Positions 37,600 through 46,455 of a stretch of DNA of 64,000 bases are shown piece by piece. The notes below the pieces were generated by a model, which was not told the origin of the DNA, did no database searches, and saw nothing but the letters and a program-made list of their open reading frames with translations. The position numbers and the translations under genes were made by a program. Source of the DNA: Schaalia odontolytica (GTDB lineage Bacteria > Actinomycetota > Actinomycetes > Actinomycetales > Actinomycetaceae); contig NZ_CP046315.1 in NCBI RefSeq assembly GCF_009730335.1, forward strand, positions 1,364,001 through 1,428,000, written 5' to 3'. Each line of letters begins with the position of its first letter. Positions within the stretch are counted from its first letter, which is position 1.

Positions 37600-37965
37600 T
37601 GCGTCGAACCCAATCTGAAGTGCCGATGATCAGTGGGGACCTCCGTCCCTGGTCCGTGGTATCGCCTCGCTTTGTAACCGAAATGTGACGCAGTATTTTG
37701 CGGTTTTATTTCGACTGGTAAACGCGGGTTTTCGGCTAATCTTTCACGTAATTTCGCAGGTAGAAGCGCCGGGATTTGCCCGTTGCAACGGACACATTTC
37801 CTTCAAGGACTGCAGTAAACTGTTTCACAGGTCGAAGTCGTCAACGGGGATGATTTCGACCTGCTTACTTATGCCGCCAGAGTGGTGGTCATGCGCGGTC
37901 GTGGCGCATTCGCTCGTCGTCCAGTGCACACACCGATATGCGCTTGAGCCGCGCGAGCTGGCCCG
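37600..37965. other. Apparently non-coding stretch with one hairpin
   Basis: No convincing gene is seen over about 370 bases. The only long frame (37685-38044) has no recognisable domain, Cys/Trp-odd composition and no ribosome binding site. The region is more AT-rich than its flanks. CAGGTCGAA (37828-37836) and TTCGACCTG (37855-37863) form a 9-bp hairpin. It may hold a small RNA, a decayed gene or a long 5' region; nothing decides. Confidence 0.4.
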
Positions 37966-37967
37966 AT

Positions 37968-38013
37968 GCACTGCCCCGGCCTCGTCCAATGAAGAACGAA
38001 GCCGGGGCAGTGC
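37968..38013 (-). terminator. Terminator of the PH-domain gene (two dodecamer-like arms)
   Basis: GCACTGCCCCGGC(C)TCGT pairs with ACGA(A)GCCGGGGCAGTGC. The left arm has a perfect CCCCGGCCTCGT (37974-37985); the right arm ACGAAGCCGGGG (37996-38007) is an 11/12 copy. Confidence 0.75.
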
Positions 38014-38036
38014 TCGCTGGAACGTTACGTGCGCTG

Positions 38037-38549
38037 TTAGCTAGTCGGATCCGCGTCGATCGCTCCCTGAATGTCGTTGAACAGCAGGTTCGAGATCTCG
38101 ACCTGCACCATCTCCACCTTCGGCACGTCATGCAGCAGCAACGGGTCATCTGCGGAGGTCTGAAGGGCGAGGGTTCCGCAACCGAAAAAACGATCATCGA
38201 AGTTCTTCTCGATCTGAATGTCGGAGATGCGGCTGAGTGGCAGGTCGTGGCCGGTGCGCGTGAAGATGCCCGTGCGAGTGATCACTCGCTTCGTCGTGAC
38301 CGTGTAGGTGGTCGACGACCACTTGATCCACGGAATGACGATGAGGGGGATAGACAGGACGAGTACGGCGATCCAGATGGTCGCGAGCGCCCAATAACGT
38401 GCGTTCTCGGGAACAAAGAACGAACCGACTGCAGCTGCGATCACGAGGATCGACTCAATGTTGATCGCGGGCAGCAGGGTCTTGATGTGCGTGTGCATGT
38501 GGCGGACGACAACCTCGTCCTGACTGAGAAGCTTTTTCGACAATGACAT
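38037..38549 (-). CDS. PH domain-containing membrane protein (bPH2/YdbS-like)
   Basis: A 170-residue protein with two adjacent membrane segments (about residues 28-48 and 52-74) followed by a bacterial PH-like domain: YTVTTKRVITRTGIFTRTGHDLPLSRISDIQIEK is the typical bPH2 opening. Function unknown; such proteins are often membrane-associated stress or secretion accessories. Monocistronic, with its own terminator. Confidence 0.82.
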   Translation of the reverse strand: MSLSKKLLSQDEVVVRHMHTHIKTLLPAINIESILVIAAAVGSFFVPENARYWALATIWIAVLVLSIPLIVIPWIKWSSTTYTVTTKRVITRTGIFTRTGHDLPLSRISDIQIEKNFDDRFFGCGTLALQTSADDPLLLHDVPKVEMVQVEISNLLFNDIQGAIDADPTS

Positions 38550-38609
38550 GGCACCATCATGCCAGATCTTGGGCGTACGTGAGCGCGCCCGCCATGGGGG
38601 GTGTGCTCC

Positions 38610-39245
38610 TCATCGAGGCCTGCGGTGCGTTCCCACGATATCGGTATTGACGATGCCGATCGCCGCCATCAGTGCGAGCATCGTCGTGGGACCCACGAAG
38701 CAAAAACCAAGGCTCTTGAGGTTGGCTGCGAGAGCTACAGATTCTGGCAGCTGCGTGGGTACCTCGTCCTTCGAACGCGGAAGCGGATTGAGCGTCGGCC
38801 GATACGACCAGACCAGTTCGCCCAGATGTGACGGGCCGTCTGCCGTGGGAGAATCGTTCCTCATCGCAACCGTCGCGCGAGCGTTGCTGATCGCCGCCTC
38901 GATCTTGCGGCGATTATGAATAATCCCGGGTGTGCTCACGAGGCAATCGACATCCTCCTCAGTGAAGGCGGCGACGCGATCGGGAATGAATCCTTCGAAG
39001 GCCGCACGGAACGCCTCGCGTTTTGCCAGGACCGTGCGCCATGAGAGACCAGCCTGGAAACCCTCCAAGACGAGACGTTCGAAGACGCCGGCCTCGTCGT
39101 GGACGGGCAGCCCCCATTCGGTGTCGTAGTAACTGCGTAACAGCGCGTCATGGGAGGCCCACGTAGGCCGGACGAGTCCGTCATCGCACAGGGTGAGGCC
39201 CGAGGCTAGGGGAGCAACTGTGGATTGGGTGAGTGTTGTGTCCAT
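38610..39245 (-). CDS. tag: DNA-3-methyladenine glycosylase I, zinc-ligand-less variant
   Basis: A 211-residue Tag family base-excision enzyme removing 3-methyladenine. YYDTEWGLPVHDE, FERLVLEGFQAGLSW (with the active-site Glu) and TPGIIHNRRKI match the family. The E. coli zinc-snap ligands Cys4, His17, His175 and Cys179 align here with Pro, Tyr, Asp and Thr, so the metal site looks absent while the catalytic pocket is kept. Start ATG 39245 has CAGGAT (39252-39257), one base off a leaderless -10, 6 nt upstream. Confidence 0.9.
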   Translation of the reverse strand: MDTTLTQSTVAPLASGLTLCDDGLVRPTWASHDALLRSYYDTEWGLPVHDEAGVFERLVLEGFQAGLSWRTVLAKREAFRAAFEGFIPDRVAAFTEEDVDCLVSTPGIIHNRRKIEAAISNARATVAMRNDSPTADGPSHLGELVWSYRPTLNPLPRSKDEVPTQLPESVALAANLKSLGFCFVGPTTMLALMAAIGIVNTDIVGTHRRPR

Positions 39246-39296
39246 GTGTCGATCCTGCGCGCCCAGCGTTCAACGGTCAAGGGCATCCGCGACGCC

Positions 39297-39335
39297 TGTG
39301 GATAACGGCGCCGTGCTAAACGACCCTGTGGATAC
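39297..39335 (+). promoter_or_regulatory. Two DnaA boxes
   Basis: TGTGGATAA (39297-39305, perfect complement of TTATCCACA) and TGTGGATAC (39327-39335, 8/9), same orientation, 30 bp apart, just upstream of tag and far from any dnaA/dnaN. Confidence 0.6.
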
Positions 39336-39360
39336 ACGCCGGGGGAGTGCAGGTACGGGT

Positions 39361-39389
39361 GTGGCCCGCCTCCTGGGGAAGCGGGCCAC
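39361..39389 (-). terminator. der terminator hairpin
   Basis: GTGGCCCGC (39361-39369) with GCGGGCCAC (39381-39389), 15 bp beyond the der stop. Confidence 0.65.
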
Positions 39390-39403
39390 GAGTCGGAGCG
39401 ACC

Positions 39404-40957
39404 TTACCTGCGTCGTTTCTCGCGCACACGCACCGAAATCTGAATCGGCGTTCCGGCGAAGCCGAAAGTCTCGCGCAGTCGGCGTTCGATGAAGCGGCGG
39501 TAACCGGGGTCGAGGAATCCCGTCGTGAAGAGCACGAAGCGCGGGGGCTTGCTCGAGGCCTGGGTGCCAAAGAGAATGCGGGGCTGCTTACCGCCACGCA
39601 GTGGGTGGGGGTGTGCGGCAACGAGCTGACCGAGGAAGGCGTTGAGCTGTCCGGTCGGGATACGGGTCTCCCAGCCTTCGAGCGCAGTGTCGAGGGCGCG
39701 CACGATGCGGTTTGTGTGCCAGCCGGTCTTCGCGGCCAGGTTGATGCGCGGCGCCCACTGGATCTGAACCAGCTCGCGCTCGAGCTCGTTCTTGATCTCC
39801 TTCTGGCGGTCTTCGTCGACGAGATCCCACTTGTTGGTGACGACGACGAGCGCCCGGCCCGCGTCGATGACCTGCTGGACGACTCGCACGTCCTGCTCGG
39901 TCAGCGGCGTCGAACCGTCGATGAGGACGAGGGCAACCTCGGCCTTCTCGATCGCGGCCTGAGTACGGATGGAGGCGTAGTAGTCGGCGCCTGTCGTCCG
40001 GTGCATCTTGCGGCGGATACCCGCGGTGTCGACGAACCACCACGAGCGGCCATCGAGCTCGATGAGCTCATCGACGGGGTCACGTGTGGTGCCGGCGAGT
40101 TCGTTGACGACGACGCGCTCGCCGCCGGCCAGCGCGTTCAGCAGGGACGACTTGCCAACGTTGGGGCGACCGACGAGGGCGACGCGACGCGGGCCGCCGG
40201 ACGGCAGCGCCGAGGCAACGGCTGACTCGGTCGGCAGGACCTCCATGACGACGTCGAGGAGATCACCGGTGCCACGTCCATGCAGGGCGGAAATGGGGTG
40301 GGGCTCGCCCAGGCCAAGGCTCCACAGGTAGGCAGCGTCGGCCTCCTGCAGGGGAGAGTCCACCTTGTTAGCGGCCAGGATGATCGGCTTTTTCTTGGCA
40401 CGCAGCATCTCCACGATGCGCTCGTCCGAGGCTGTGACGCCGACGGTCGCGTCCAGGACGAGAACGACAGCATCAGCCAGGTCGACGGCGATCTCCGCCT
40501 GCTCGGCGACAGAACGATCCAAACCCTTGACGTCGATCTCCCAGCCGCCAGTGTCGACGAGCGTGAAGTCGCGACCCGCCCATTCGGCGGGGTATGAGAC
40601 GCGATCGCGGGTGACGCCCGGTGTGTCCTGCACGACCGCCTCGCGGCGACCAAGGATGCGGTTGACCAGCGTGGACTTGCCGACGTTGGGACGGCCGACG
40701 ACTGCAAGAACGGGCAGTCCGGCTGCGACGTCGTCAGAGTCCGCGAGCGCAGACTCGCCGGCCAGGAGCGCCAGGTCCTCCTCGTCCAAGTCGAATTGGT
40801 CGAGGTTTGCGCGCATGAGACGGGCGCGAGCCTCGGTCTCTTCGTCGCTCAGTTCGATCGCGTCCGGCGCTGCTCCGGCTGCATCGGCGATGTAGTTCTC
40901 GGCCGCGTCCGCGTCGAATTCGGCGGTCGCGTCGGGCTGGTTGTCAAAGTCATTCAC
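39404..40957 (-). CDS. der: Ribosome biogenesis GTPase Der (EngA)
   Basis: A 517-residue protein with two tandem Era-type GTPase domains (GRPNVGKST near residue 92 and GRPNVGKSS near 265; DTPGVTRD / [12 protein letters not shown] / NKWD) and a C-terminal KH-like domain. An N-terminal acidic extension of about 80 residues is common in actinobacterial Der. Acts in 50S assembly. GTG 40957 is fixed by a leaderless -10. Its usual partner cmk is 2.7 kb away in the opposite orientation. Confidence 0.97.
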   Translation of the reverse strand: MNDFDNQPDATAEFDADAAENYIADAAGAAPDAIELSDEETEARARLMRANLDQFDLDEEDLALLAGESALADSDDVAAGLPVLAVVGRPNVGKSTLVNRILGRREAVVQDTPGVTRDRVSYPAEWAGRDFTLVDTGGWEIDVKGLDRSVAEQAEIAVDLADAVVLVLDATVGVTASDERIVEMLRAKKKPIILAANKVDSPLQEADAAYLWSLGLGEPHPISALHGRGTGDLLDVVMEVLPTESAVASALPSGGPRRVALVGRPNVGKSSLLNALAGGERVVVNELAGTTRDPVDELIELDGRSWWFVDTAGIRRKMHRTTGADYYASIRTQAAIEKAEVALVLIDGSTPLTEQDVRVVQQVIDAGRALVVVTNKWDLVDEDRQKEIKNELERELVQIQWAPRINLAAKTGWHTNRIVRALDTALEGWETRIPTGQLNAFLGQLVAAHPHPLRGGKQPRILFGTQASSKPPRFVLFTTGFLDPGYRRFIERRLRETFGFAGTPIQISVRVREKRRR

Positions 40958-40963
40958 CCGCCC

Positions 40964-40969
40964 AGTCTA
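40964..40969 (-). promoter_or_regulatory. Leaderless -10 (TAGACT) of der
   Basis: TAGACT, 6 nt, GTG 40957 on the minus strand. Confidence 0.65.
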
Positions 40970-40974
40970 CGGTG

Positions 40975-41017
40975 TGGCGCGCCGCAAAGGCCCGATGGGA
41001 GCCCCTGCGGCGCGCCA
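40975..41017 (-). terminator. murE terminator hairpin
   Basis: TGGCGCGCCGCA (40975-40986) and TGCGGCGCGCCA (41006-41017), a perfect 12-bp stem with a 19-nt loop, immediately upstream of der's promoter. Confidence 0.7.
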
Positions 41018-41036
41018 GTTCACAGCTTCGCAGCGT

Positions 41037-42617
41037 TTATTCGTGCGAGCGCACGTCGCCCGCGAGGACCTCGGCGGCGACGGGCACGTCGTTGTATCGG
41101 TGGTGGATGCCTTGGACTTCCTGGTACCATTCGGCGCCCTTACCGGTGATGATGACGGTGTCGCCGGGCTCAGCTGCGAGGATCGCACGTCGTACGGCGT
41201 CGCGGCGGCAGGTTGTTACCTCGGTGACGTCTTCCATGCCCGGACGCACGGATGCGATGCCGCGCAGCAGGTAATCGCGGATTTCCTGCGGGACCTCGGT
41301 GCGCGGGTTCTCATCCGTCACCCATAGCACGTCGGCCTCACGCGCGGCGATCTGCGCGAGGTGTTCACGCTTGGTGGCATCGCGATCGCCGTCCGTTCCA
41401 AAGACGACGACAACACGGCCGGAGGTCAGCTCGCGGGTTGAGCGTAGTGTCCATTCGAGGGCTTCGGGCGTATGCGCGTAGTCGACGATGACGAGCGGCT
41501 GACCGCCGGGCGTTGGGTTGACCTTCTCCATGCGTCCCGGGATCTGGGGAGCATCCTCGATCGCCGAGATCACATCTGCAAGGTCGATGCCGAGGCTCAC
41601 TGCGCTGACGATCGCGACGGCGGTGTTCTGAATATTGACCTCACCAAGGATCGGCATAGCGACGCGGTGCCCGGTTCCCGATGGATCGACGAGGGTGAAC
41701 ACGGTGCGTCCGATCGTCTGATCGGGCGTGACATCTCGGACCTGCCAGTCGGCGGTCTCCTCGGTCAGCGCGGACACCGTCGTGACCGGCACGGTCGCCT
41801 GCTGCGCGAGGCGGCGACCCCATTCGTCATCCACGCAGACGACGCCGTGGCGGGAATGCTCGGGGGTGAACAGGAGTGCCTTCGCCTGGAAGTAGTTCTC
41901 CATGTCACCGTAATAGTCGAGGTGGTCATGCTGCAGGTTCGTAAACGCGGCAACGTCGAAGACGATGCCGTCGACGCGGTGCAGGGAGAGTGCGTGTGCG
42001 GACAGTTCGATGACACCCGCGCCGCACTCGTACTGTTCGGTGGCCGCCAGGAAGCGTGCGACGACGGGAGCCTCGGCGGTCGTACGCACGGCCTCGAACG
42101 AAATGGGGCCAACGTGCGTTTCCACGGTTCCGCACAGCGATGCGTTGGGGAATCGTGAGGCGATGGCAGCGCGCATCAGGTAGGAGGTTGTCGTCTTCCC
42201 ATTCGTGCCAGTCACTGCCATCGTCGTGAGGCGAGTGGCGGGAAATGCGTAGATATTCGCGCACAGCTGCGGAACGATGGCGCGCGGGTCGGCCACCTGA
42301 ATGACGGGCACGCCCAGGCCTCGTTCGAATGCCTGAGCACGGCCGTCCTCGTCTGTGAGAACGACGCTCGCCCCGGCCTCGATCGCCGCGTGCGCGAAAC
42401 GAATACCGTGCTGCTTAAGGCCCGGAATTGCGACGAACAGCCAGTCGGACTCGCAATCGTCGGACGACACGGTGATACCGCGCAGGCTGAGGGGGGACTC
42501 GGCGATCTGCGCGAGCTGGCCGTCGGCGGCGTAGAACCCCTGGATGTCCAGGCCCGCCAGGGCAGCCTTCAACGAGACCGGTGCGATCGTGGGACGAATA
42601 TCAGTCACTGAAGTCAT
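41037..42617 (-). CDS. murE: UDP-MurNAc-tripeptide synthetase (MurE type), outside the dcw cluster
   Basis: A 526-residue Mur ligase adding the third amino acid of the peptidoglycan stem. ATP loop GTNGKTTTS at 137-145, AFTNLQHDHLDYYGD, the carbamylated-Lys segment YFQAKALLF, and the C-terminal VDYAHTPEALEW. The specificity loop reads DENPRTEVP (about residue 434): NPR resembles the meso-DAP motif DNPR, but Actinomyces-type walls use Lys/Orn, so the amino acid cannot be named. No murF, mraY or ftsI lies nearby. Divergent from pepN with both promoters leaderless. Confidence 0.9.
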   Translation of the reverse strand: MTSVTDIRPTIAPVSLKAALAGLDIQGFYAADGQLAQIAESPLSLRGITVSSDDCESDWLFVAIPGLKQHGIRFAHAAIEAGASVVLTDEDGRAQAFERGLGVPVIQVADPRAIVPQLCANIYAFPATRLTTMAVTGTNGKTTTSYLMRAAIASRFPNASLCGTVETHVGPISFEAVRTTAEAPVVARFLAATEQYECGAGVIELSAHALSLHRVDGIVFDVAAFTNLQHDHLDYYGDMENYFQAKALLFTPEHSRHGVVCVDDEWGRRLAQQATVPVTTVSALTEETADWQVRDVTPDQTIGRTVFTLVDPSGTGHRVAMPILGEVNIQNTAVAIVSAVSLGIDLADVISAIEDAPQIPGRMEKVNPTPGGQPLVIVDYAHTPEALEWTLRSTRELTSGRVVVVFGTDGDRDATKREHLAQIAAREADVLWVTDENPRTEVPQEIRDYLLRGIASVRPGMEDVTEVTTCRRDAVRRAILAAEPGDTVIITGKGAEWYQEVQGIHHRYNDVPVAAEVLAGDVRSHE

Positions 42618-42623
42618 GGGTCT

Positions 42624-42629
42624 ACTCTA
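42624..42629 (-). promoter_or_regulatory. Leaderless -10 (TAGAGT) of murE
   Basis: TAGAGT, 6 nt, ATG 42617 on the minus strand. Confidence 0.6.
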
Positions 42630-42676
42630 GTTCGTCGCGACGGCGGCGCGCGCCACACATACCGGCGGTGACACAG

Positions 42677-42682
42677 TAGGAT
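42677..42682 (+). promoter_or_regulatory. Leaderless -10 (TAGGAT) of pepN
   Basis: TAGGAT, 6 nt, ATG 42689. Divergent from the murE promoter 48 bp away. Confidence 0.6.
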
Positions 42683-42688
42683 AAGGGC

Positions 42689-45268
42689 ATGCAGATTTTG
42701 ACACGCAACGAAGCAACCCATCGCGCTGCCCATCTTCATGTCTCGGCCATCGACGTCGTTGTCGATGTTCGAAACGCACAGGACACCACGAATCCAACTT
42801 ATCCGGTGACGTCGACGCTGACGTTGACGTCGGATGAGGAACGCACCTTCATCGACATCGCTGGCGAGGTGAGTGACGTTCTCCTTAACGGCGAATCCCA
42901 CCCGTTCGACGACGATGACGACCGCGTGTGGGTCGATGGCCTGCCGGTGGGGGAGACGATCACCCTCGAGGTCCGCGCCCTAGCCAGCTACTCGCGCAGT
43001 GGCGAGGGCCTGCACCGCTACACCGATCCCGAGGATGGCGAAGTCTACCTCTACACCCAGTTCGAGCCCAATGACGCTCACCGTGCGTGGCCGTGCGTGG
43101 ACCAGCCGGATGTGAAGCCCGAGTGGACGTTCCACGTCATTGCTCCCGCAGGCTGGGTCGTCTCCTCCAACGGAGTCGAGACTGCCGTTGAGGTCGTGGA
43201 TGACTCGGGTGCGCTGCGCCATGACTTCACGGCGACCCGCCCGCTCTCGAGCTACATCACGGCGATTGTCGCCGGCCCGTGGGCGGTCATCGAAGGTGGC
43301 ACGTGGAGCGGCGGAGCTTCGGATGGTGGCCACGCTGAGCTCGAGCTGCGCCTGCTGTGCCGCCGTACGCTCGCGCGCTACCTCGACTCCGACGACGTGT
43401 TTGAAGTGACTCGTGCAGGACTCGACTTCTTCCACGAGCGCTACGGAGTGACCTTCCCGTGGGGATCCTACGACCAGGTGTACGTGCCCGAATACAACCT
43501 CGGCGCCATGGAAAACCCGGGATGCATCACCTTCAACGAGAACTACATTTCGCGTTCGACGCCCACCTTCTCCGAGCGCCAGCGCCGCGCGAACACGACG
43601 CTGCACGAAATGTGCCACATGTGGTTCGGCGACCTCGCCACGCCCTCGTGGTGGGATGACCTGTGGCTCAAGGAGTCCTTCGCTGAGAACCAGGGCGCCA
43701 GCGCGATTGCGACGGCGACGCGCTACGTGGGCGAATGGGCGAACTTCGCGATGAACCGCAAGATCTGGGCCTACACGCAGGACCAGATGCCGACCACGCA
43801 CCCGATCGCCGCCGACATCCCGGACGTTGCCGCCGCAAAGACAAACTTCGACGGCATCACCTACGCGAAGGGCGCCTCCGTTCTTAAACAGCTGGTTGCC
43901 TGGGTTGGGGAGGACGCCTTCTACGAGGGCGCACGCCGCTACTTTGCCGAGCATCAGTTCGGCGCGACCAACCTGCAGGACCTGCTTGTTGCGCTTGAAG
44001 GCGCCTCACAACAGGTGCTTTCTTCCTGGAAGAGCGCGTGGCTGGAGACCTCCGGTCCGTCGACGCTGTCTGCTTCGTGGGTCACCGATAGCGTCGGTGC
44101 GATTACGGACTTCACGCTTCATCAGGGTGGCGAGGCCTGCAACGGTGTGCTGCGTCCCCACCGCGTGACCGTTTCGACGTGGCGCGTCGCTGCCGGGGCG
44201 CTTGAGCGTACGCATGTGTTCGACGTCCGTATCGACGGCGACAGCGCCCCCATTGATCCCGAGGGCGTTGTGGCGGTGCCCGGCGGCGCCGCGTCCGCTG
44301 ACCTTGTCGTCGTGAACGACGATGACCTCACCTACGCGATCTCGCGCCTCGACGAGCGCTCGACCGACGTCGCGCTGGCTTACGTGGGCACCATTGATGC
44401 GGCTATCACGCGCGCCGTTATCTGGGCGTCTCTCTGGAACGCAGTGCGTGACGGTCTGCTGGATCCACGTCGCTTCGTGGTCGCGGTTCTCAACGCCGTT
44501 CCGTCCGAAACTGAGCCCGCAATCCGCGATCGTCTCCTCCTGTTCGTCGCCGAGGCCATCTCCTCCTTCCTGCCGGGGCAGGCTCGATCGGACGTCCATG
44601 ACCAGGTCCTTGCGACGACGATTCGTCTGTCTCGTGAGACCGAGGATTCCGACGCGTGGCGTTCATACACGCGCGCATTTATCGCCGAGTTCGCGGCCCG
44701 TGGCGGTGACGAGTATGAGGCGACGGTCCGGGACTTCGCCAGCAGCGACAACCCCGATATCGCCTGGCGTGCGCGCCGCGCCCTGGCTGCACGCGGCCTC
44801 GTCGATGCGGAGTCCATCGAGGCCTGGCGCAGTGCCGACGGCTCAGGCGAAGCCGCTCGCATGAGCGTCGAGGCCCTCGCGTCACTGCCCTTGGAAGAAG
44901 CACGCGCGCGGGCCTGGGAGTCGGTATTCTCCGATTCCCTGTCGAACGACTACCTGACCGCAACCCTGGCCGGCCTGCAGGCCTCGTCGTGGGAGAGCGA
45001 GACCGGAATTGAGAGCGCCGTCGAACGCATGATCTCCTACTGGGAGAGTCACACGATCGGCATGGCGCTGCGCTACGCCAACGGCGTCCTTGCTCTCGGT
45101 GTCGACGTTGACCGCGATGGCAGCGTCGAGCGCTCCGTCGGACTGCTGCGCCGCTGGATCGACGAGCACGCGGATGCCCCTGCGCAGCTGCGCCGCATCG
45201 TCGTCGAGCACCTCGACTCTTTCGAACGCGACGAGCGCGTGCAGCGCCGCTGGAGTTCGGGCCAGTGA
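42689..45268 (+). CDS. pepN: Aminopeptidase N (M1 family)
   Basis: An 859-residue cytosolic zinc aminopeptidase. GAMEN (about 272-276) binds the peptide N terminus; HEMCH (306-310) and the Glu of KESFAE (about 329) ligate zinc. The ERAP1-like C-terminal half is complete. Length is as in actinobacterial PepN. The stop overlaps the downstream DUF881 gene (GTGA), but that gene probably serves a different role. Confidence 0.96.
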   Translation: MQILTRNEATHRAAHLHVSAIDVVVDVRNAQDTTNPTYPVTSTLTLTSDEERTFIDIAGEVSDVLLNGESHPFDDDDDRVWVDGLPVGETITLEVRALASYSRSGEGLHRYTDPEDGEVYLYTQFEPNDAHRAWPCVDQPDVKPEWTFHVIAPAGWVVSSNGVETAVEVVDDSGALRHDFTATRPLSSYITAIVAGPWAVIEGGTWSGGASDGGHAELELRLLCRRTLARYLDSDDVFEVTRAGLDFFHERYGVTFPWGSYDQVYVPEYNLGAMENPGCITFNENYISRSTPTFSERQRRANTTLHEMCHMWFGDLATPSWWDDLWLKESFAENQGASAIATATRYVGEWANFAMNRKIWAYTQDQMPTTHPIAADIPDVAAAKTNFDGITYAKGASVLKQLVAWVGEDAFYEGARRYFAEHQFGATNLQDLLVALEGASQQVLSSWKSAWLETSGPSTLSASWVTDSVGAITDFTLHQGGEACNGVLRPHRVTVSTWRVAAGALERTHVFDVRIDGDSAPIDPEGVVAVPGGAASADLVVVNDDDLTYAISRLDERSTDVALAYVGTIDAAITRAVIWASLWNAVRDGLLDPRRFVVAVLNAVPSETEPAIRDRLLLFVAEAISSFLPGQARSDVHDQVLATTIRLSRETEDSDAWRSYTRAFIAEFAARGGDEYEATVRDFASSDNPDIAWRARRALAARGLVDAESIEAWRSADGSGEAARMSVEALASLPLEEARARAWESVFSDSLSNDYLTATLAGLQASSWESETGIESAVERMISYWESHTIGMALRYANGVLALGVDVDRDGSVERSVGLLRRWIDEHADAPAQLRRIVVEHLDSFERDERVQRRWSSGQ

Positions 45269-46125
45269 CGCAGCCGGGACATCGAGGCGCGAAGCCGGGG
45301 GAGGAGCACGACGACGCTCCTGCCCAGGCCTCGTCCGTGGACCCCGCGGCCTCGATGTCCCTGCTGACGGCGCTCCTCGCCAATCCGCTGGATGCCGGTT
45401 ACGAGCACTACCAAGCAGACCACGGCTCGTGGCCCGCGGGTCTTGTCAGCCGCATCGCCGTCTTCGCAGTGGCTGTTGCGCTCGGGTTTGGATCGGTCAT
45501 CGCTATTGATTCGCTGCGGCGCCCGGCCAATGACGTGAAAGCCGACCTGAAAGAGCAGGCTGCCACGCGGTCGAGCAATGTCGAAGCCTTGAGCGATGAG
45601 CTACAGTCGCTCGGCCGCGCCATCGATGACCTGTCACAGTCTGGCTCACCAATCCCCGTGGATGGTGCGCGAGACCTGGTGACGGCGACACGACCTGTCA
45701 GCGGCCCCGGCATCACCGTCACGCTCACGGATCGAAGCGGCCCGGGAAAGGGTAGCGGAGCTGTCCGAGACCAGGACGTCGCGATGGTCGTCAACGCTCT
45801 CTGGGCTGCCGGTGCGGAGGCTATTTCAGTCAACGGCCAGCGCATCGGACCAGATACTTTCGTGCGCACGGCAGGGGCGGCCATTCTGGTCAACGTGACC
45901 CCCGTGTCCTCTCCCTACGAGGTCACGGCGATCGGGGACTCGAATGCGCTGTCCGTCGCGCTTGTCCGGGGCGCGACAGGCGACTACCTGTCCGCCGCCC
46001 AATCAGTCAGCGGTATGACCGTGAGCTCGAAGGTCTCCCAGTCGCTGAGCATGGAAGCGCTGGCACCGAGCTCATCGCAGTACGCACAACCGCTGGATAC
46101 ACAACCCGAAGGAGACACTCAATGA
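45265..46125 (+). CDS. DUF881 family membrane protein (first)
   Basis: A 286-residue protein: cytoplasmic Asp/Glu/Ala-rich N terminus, one membrane helix (about residues 66-86), a short coiled coil (about 95-125), then the extracytoplasmic DUF881 domain (GPGITVTLTDRSG, ALWAAGAEAISVNGQRI, SPYEVTAIGD). Homologues are Rv1825/Rv1823 of M. tuberculosis and YlxW of Bacillus. No reaction is known. GTG 45265 overlaps the pepN TGA; the stop overlaps sbp (ATGA). Confidence 0.88.
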   Translation: MTQPGHRGAKPGEEHDDAPAQASSVDPAASMSLLTALLANPLDAGYEHYQADHGSWPAGLVSRIAVFAVAVALGFGSVIAIDSLRRPANDVKADLKEQAATRSSNVEALSDELQSLGRAIDDLSQSGSPIPVDGARDLVTATRPVSGPGITVTLTDRSGPGKGSGAVRDQDVAMVVNALWAAGAEAISVNGQRIGPDTFVRTAGAAILVNVTPVSSPYEVTAIGDSNALSVALVRGATGDYLSAAQSVSGMTVSSKVSQSLSMEALAPSSSQYAQPLDTQPEGDTQ

Positions 46126-46454
46126 TCGCCGTCATCGGATTGATCATCGGCATTGTGCTCGGCGTCTTGCTCGACCCGACAGTGCCCGCGTGGCTGGCCC
46201 CGTTCCTTCCCGTCGCGGTCGTTGCCGGCCTGGACGCACTTTTCGGCGCGGGACGCGCATGGCTGGAGGGGCGCTTCGCAGACCGCGTGTTCGTGACCTC
46301 CTTCTTCTGGAACGTCGTCGTTGCATGCCTGCTGGTTTTCCTGGGGACTCAGCTGGGAGTTGGATCCGCCATGACCACGGCCGTCGTCGTTGTGCTGGGT
46401 ATTCGAATTTTCTCGAACACCGCATCGATCCGCCGTCTGCTCCTGAAGGCCTGA
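46122..46454 (+). CDS. sbp: Small basic family protein (Sbp/YlxX-like, DUF1290)
   Basis: A 110-residue membrane protein with three or four hydrophobic segments starting at residue 1 and the family core AGLDALFGAGRAWLEGRF followed by FVTSFFWNVV. Homologue of YlxX (Sbp), which lies beside ftsA in Bacillus, and of Rv1824. Between two DUF881 genes with 4-bp and 1-bp spacing; a membrane complex with them is plausible. Confidence 0.9.
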   Translation: MIAVIGLIIGIVLGVLLDPTVPAWLAPFLPVAVVAGLDALFGAGRAWLEGRFADRVFVTSFFWNVVVACLLVFLGTQLGVGSAMTTAVVVVLGIRIFSNTASIRRLLLKA

Positions 46455-46455
46455 C

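Noticed and set aside
37822-37830. TGTTTCAC half of a parS site
   Set aside because: Only one half-site; the second half of TGTTTCACGTGAAACA is absent.
37685-38044. 119-codon frame in the gap after tRNA-Pro
   Set aside because: No ribosome binding site or leaderless -10, no recognisable domain, odd Cys/Trp content, and it runs through the PH-gene terminator hairpin.
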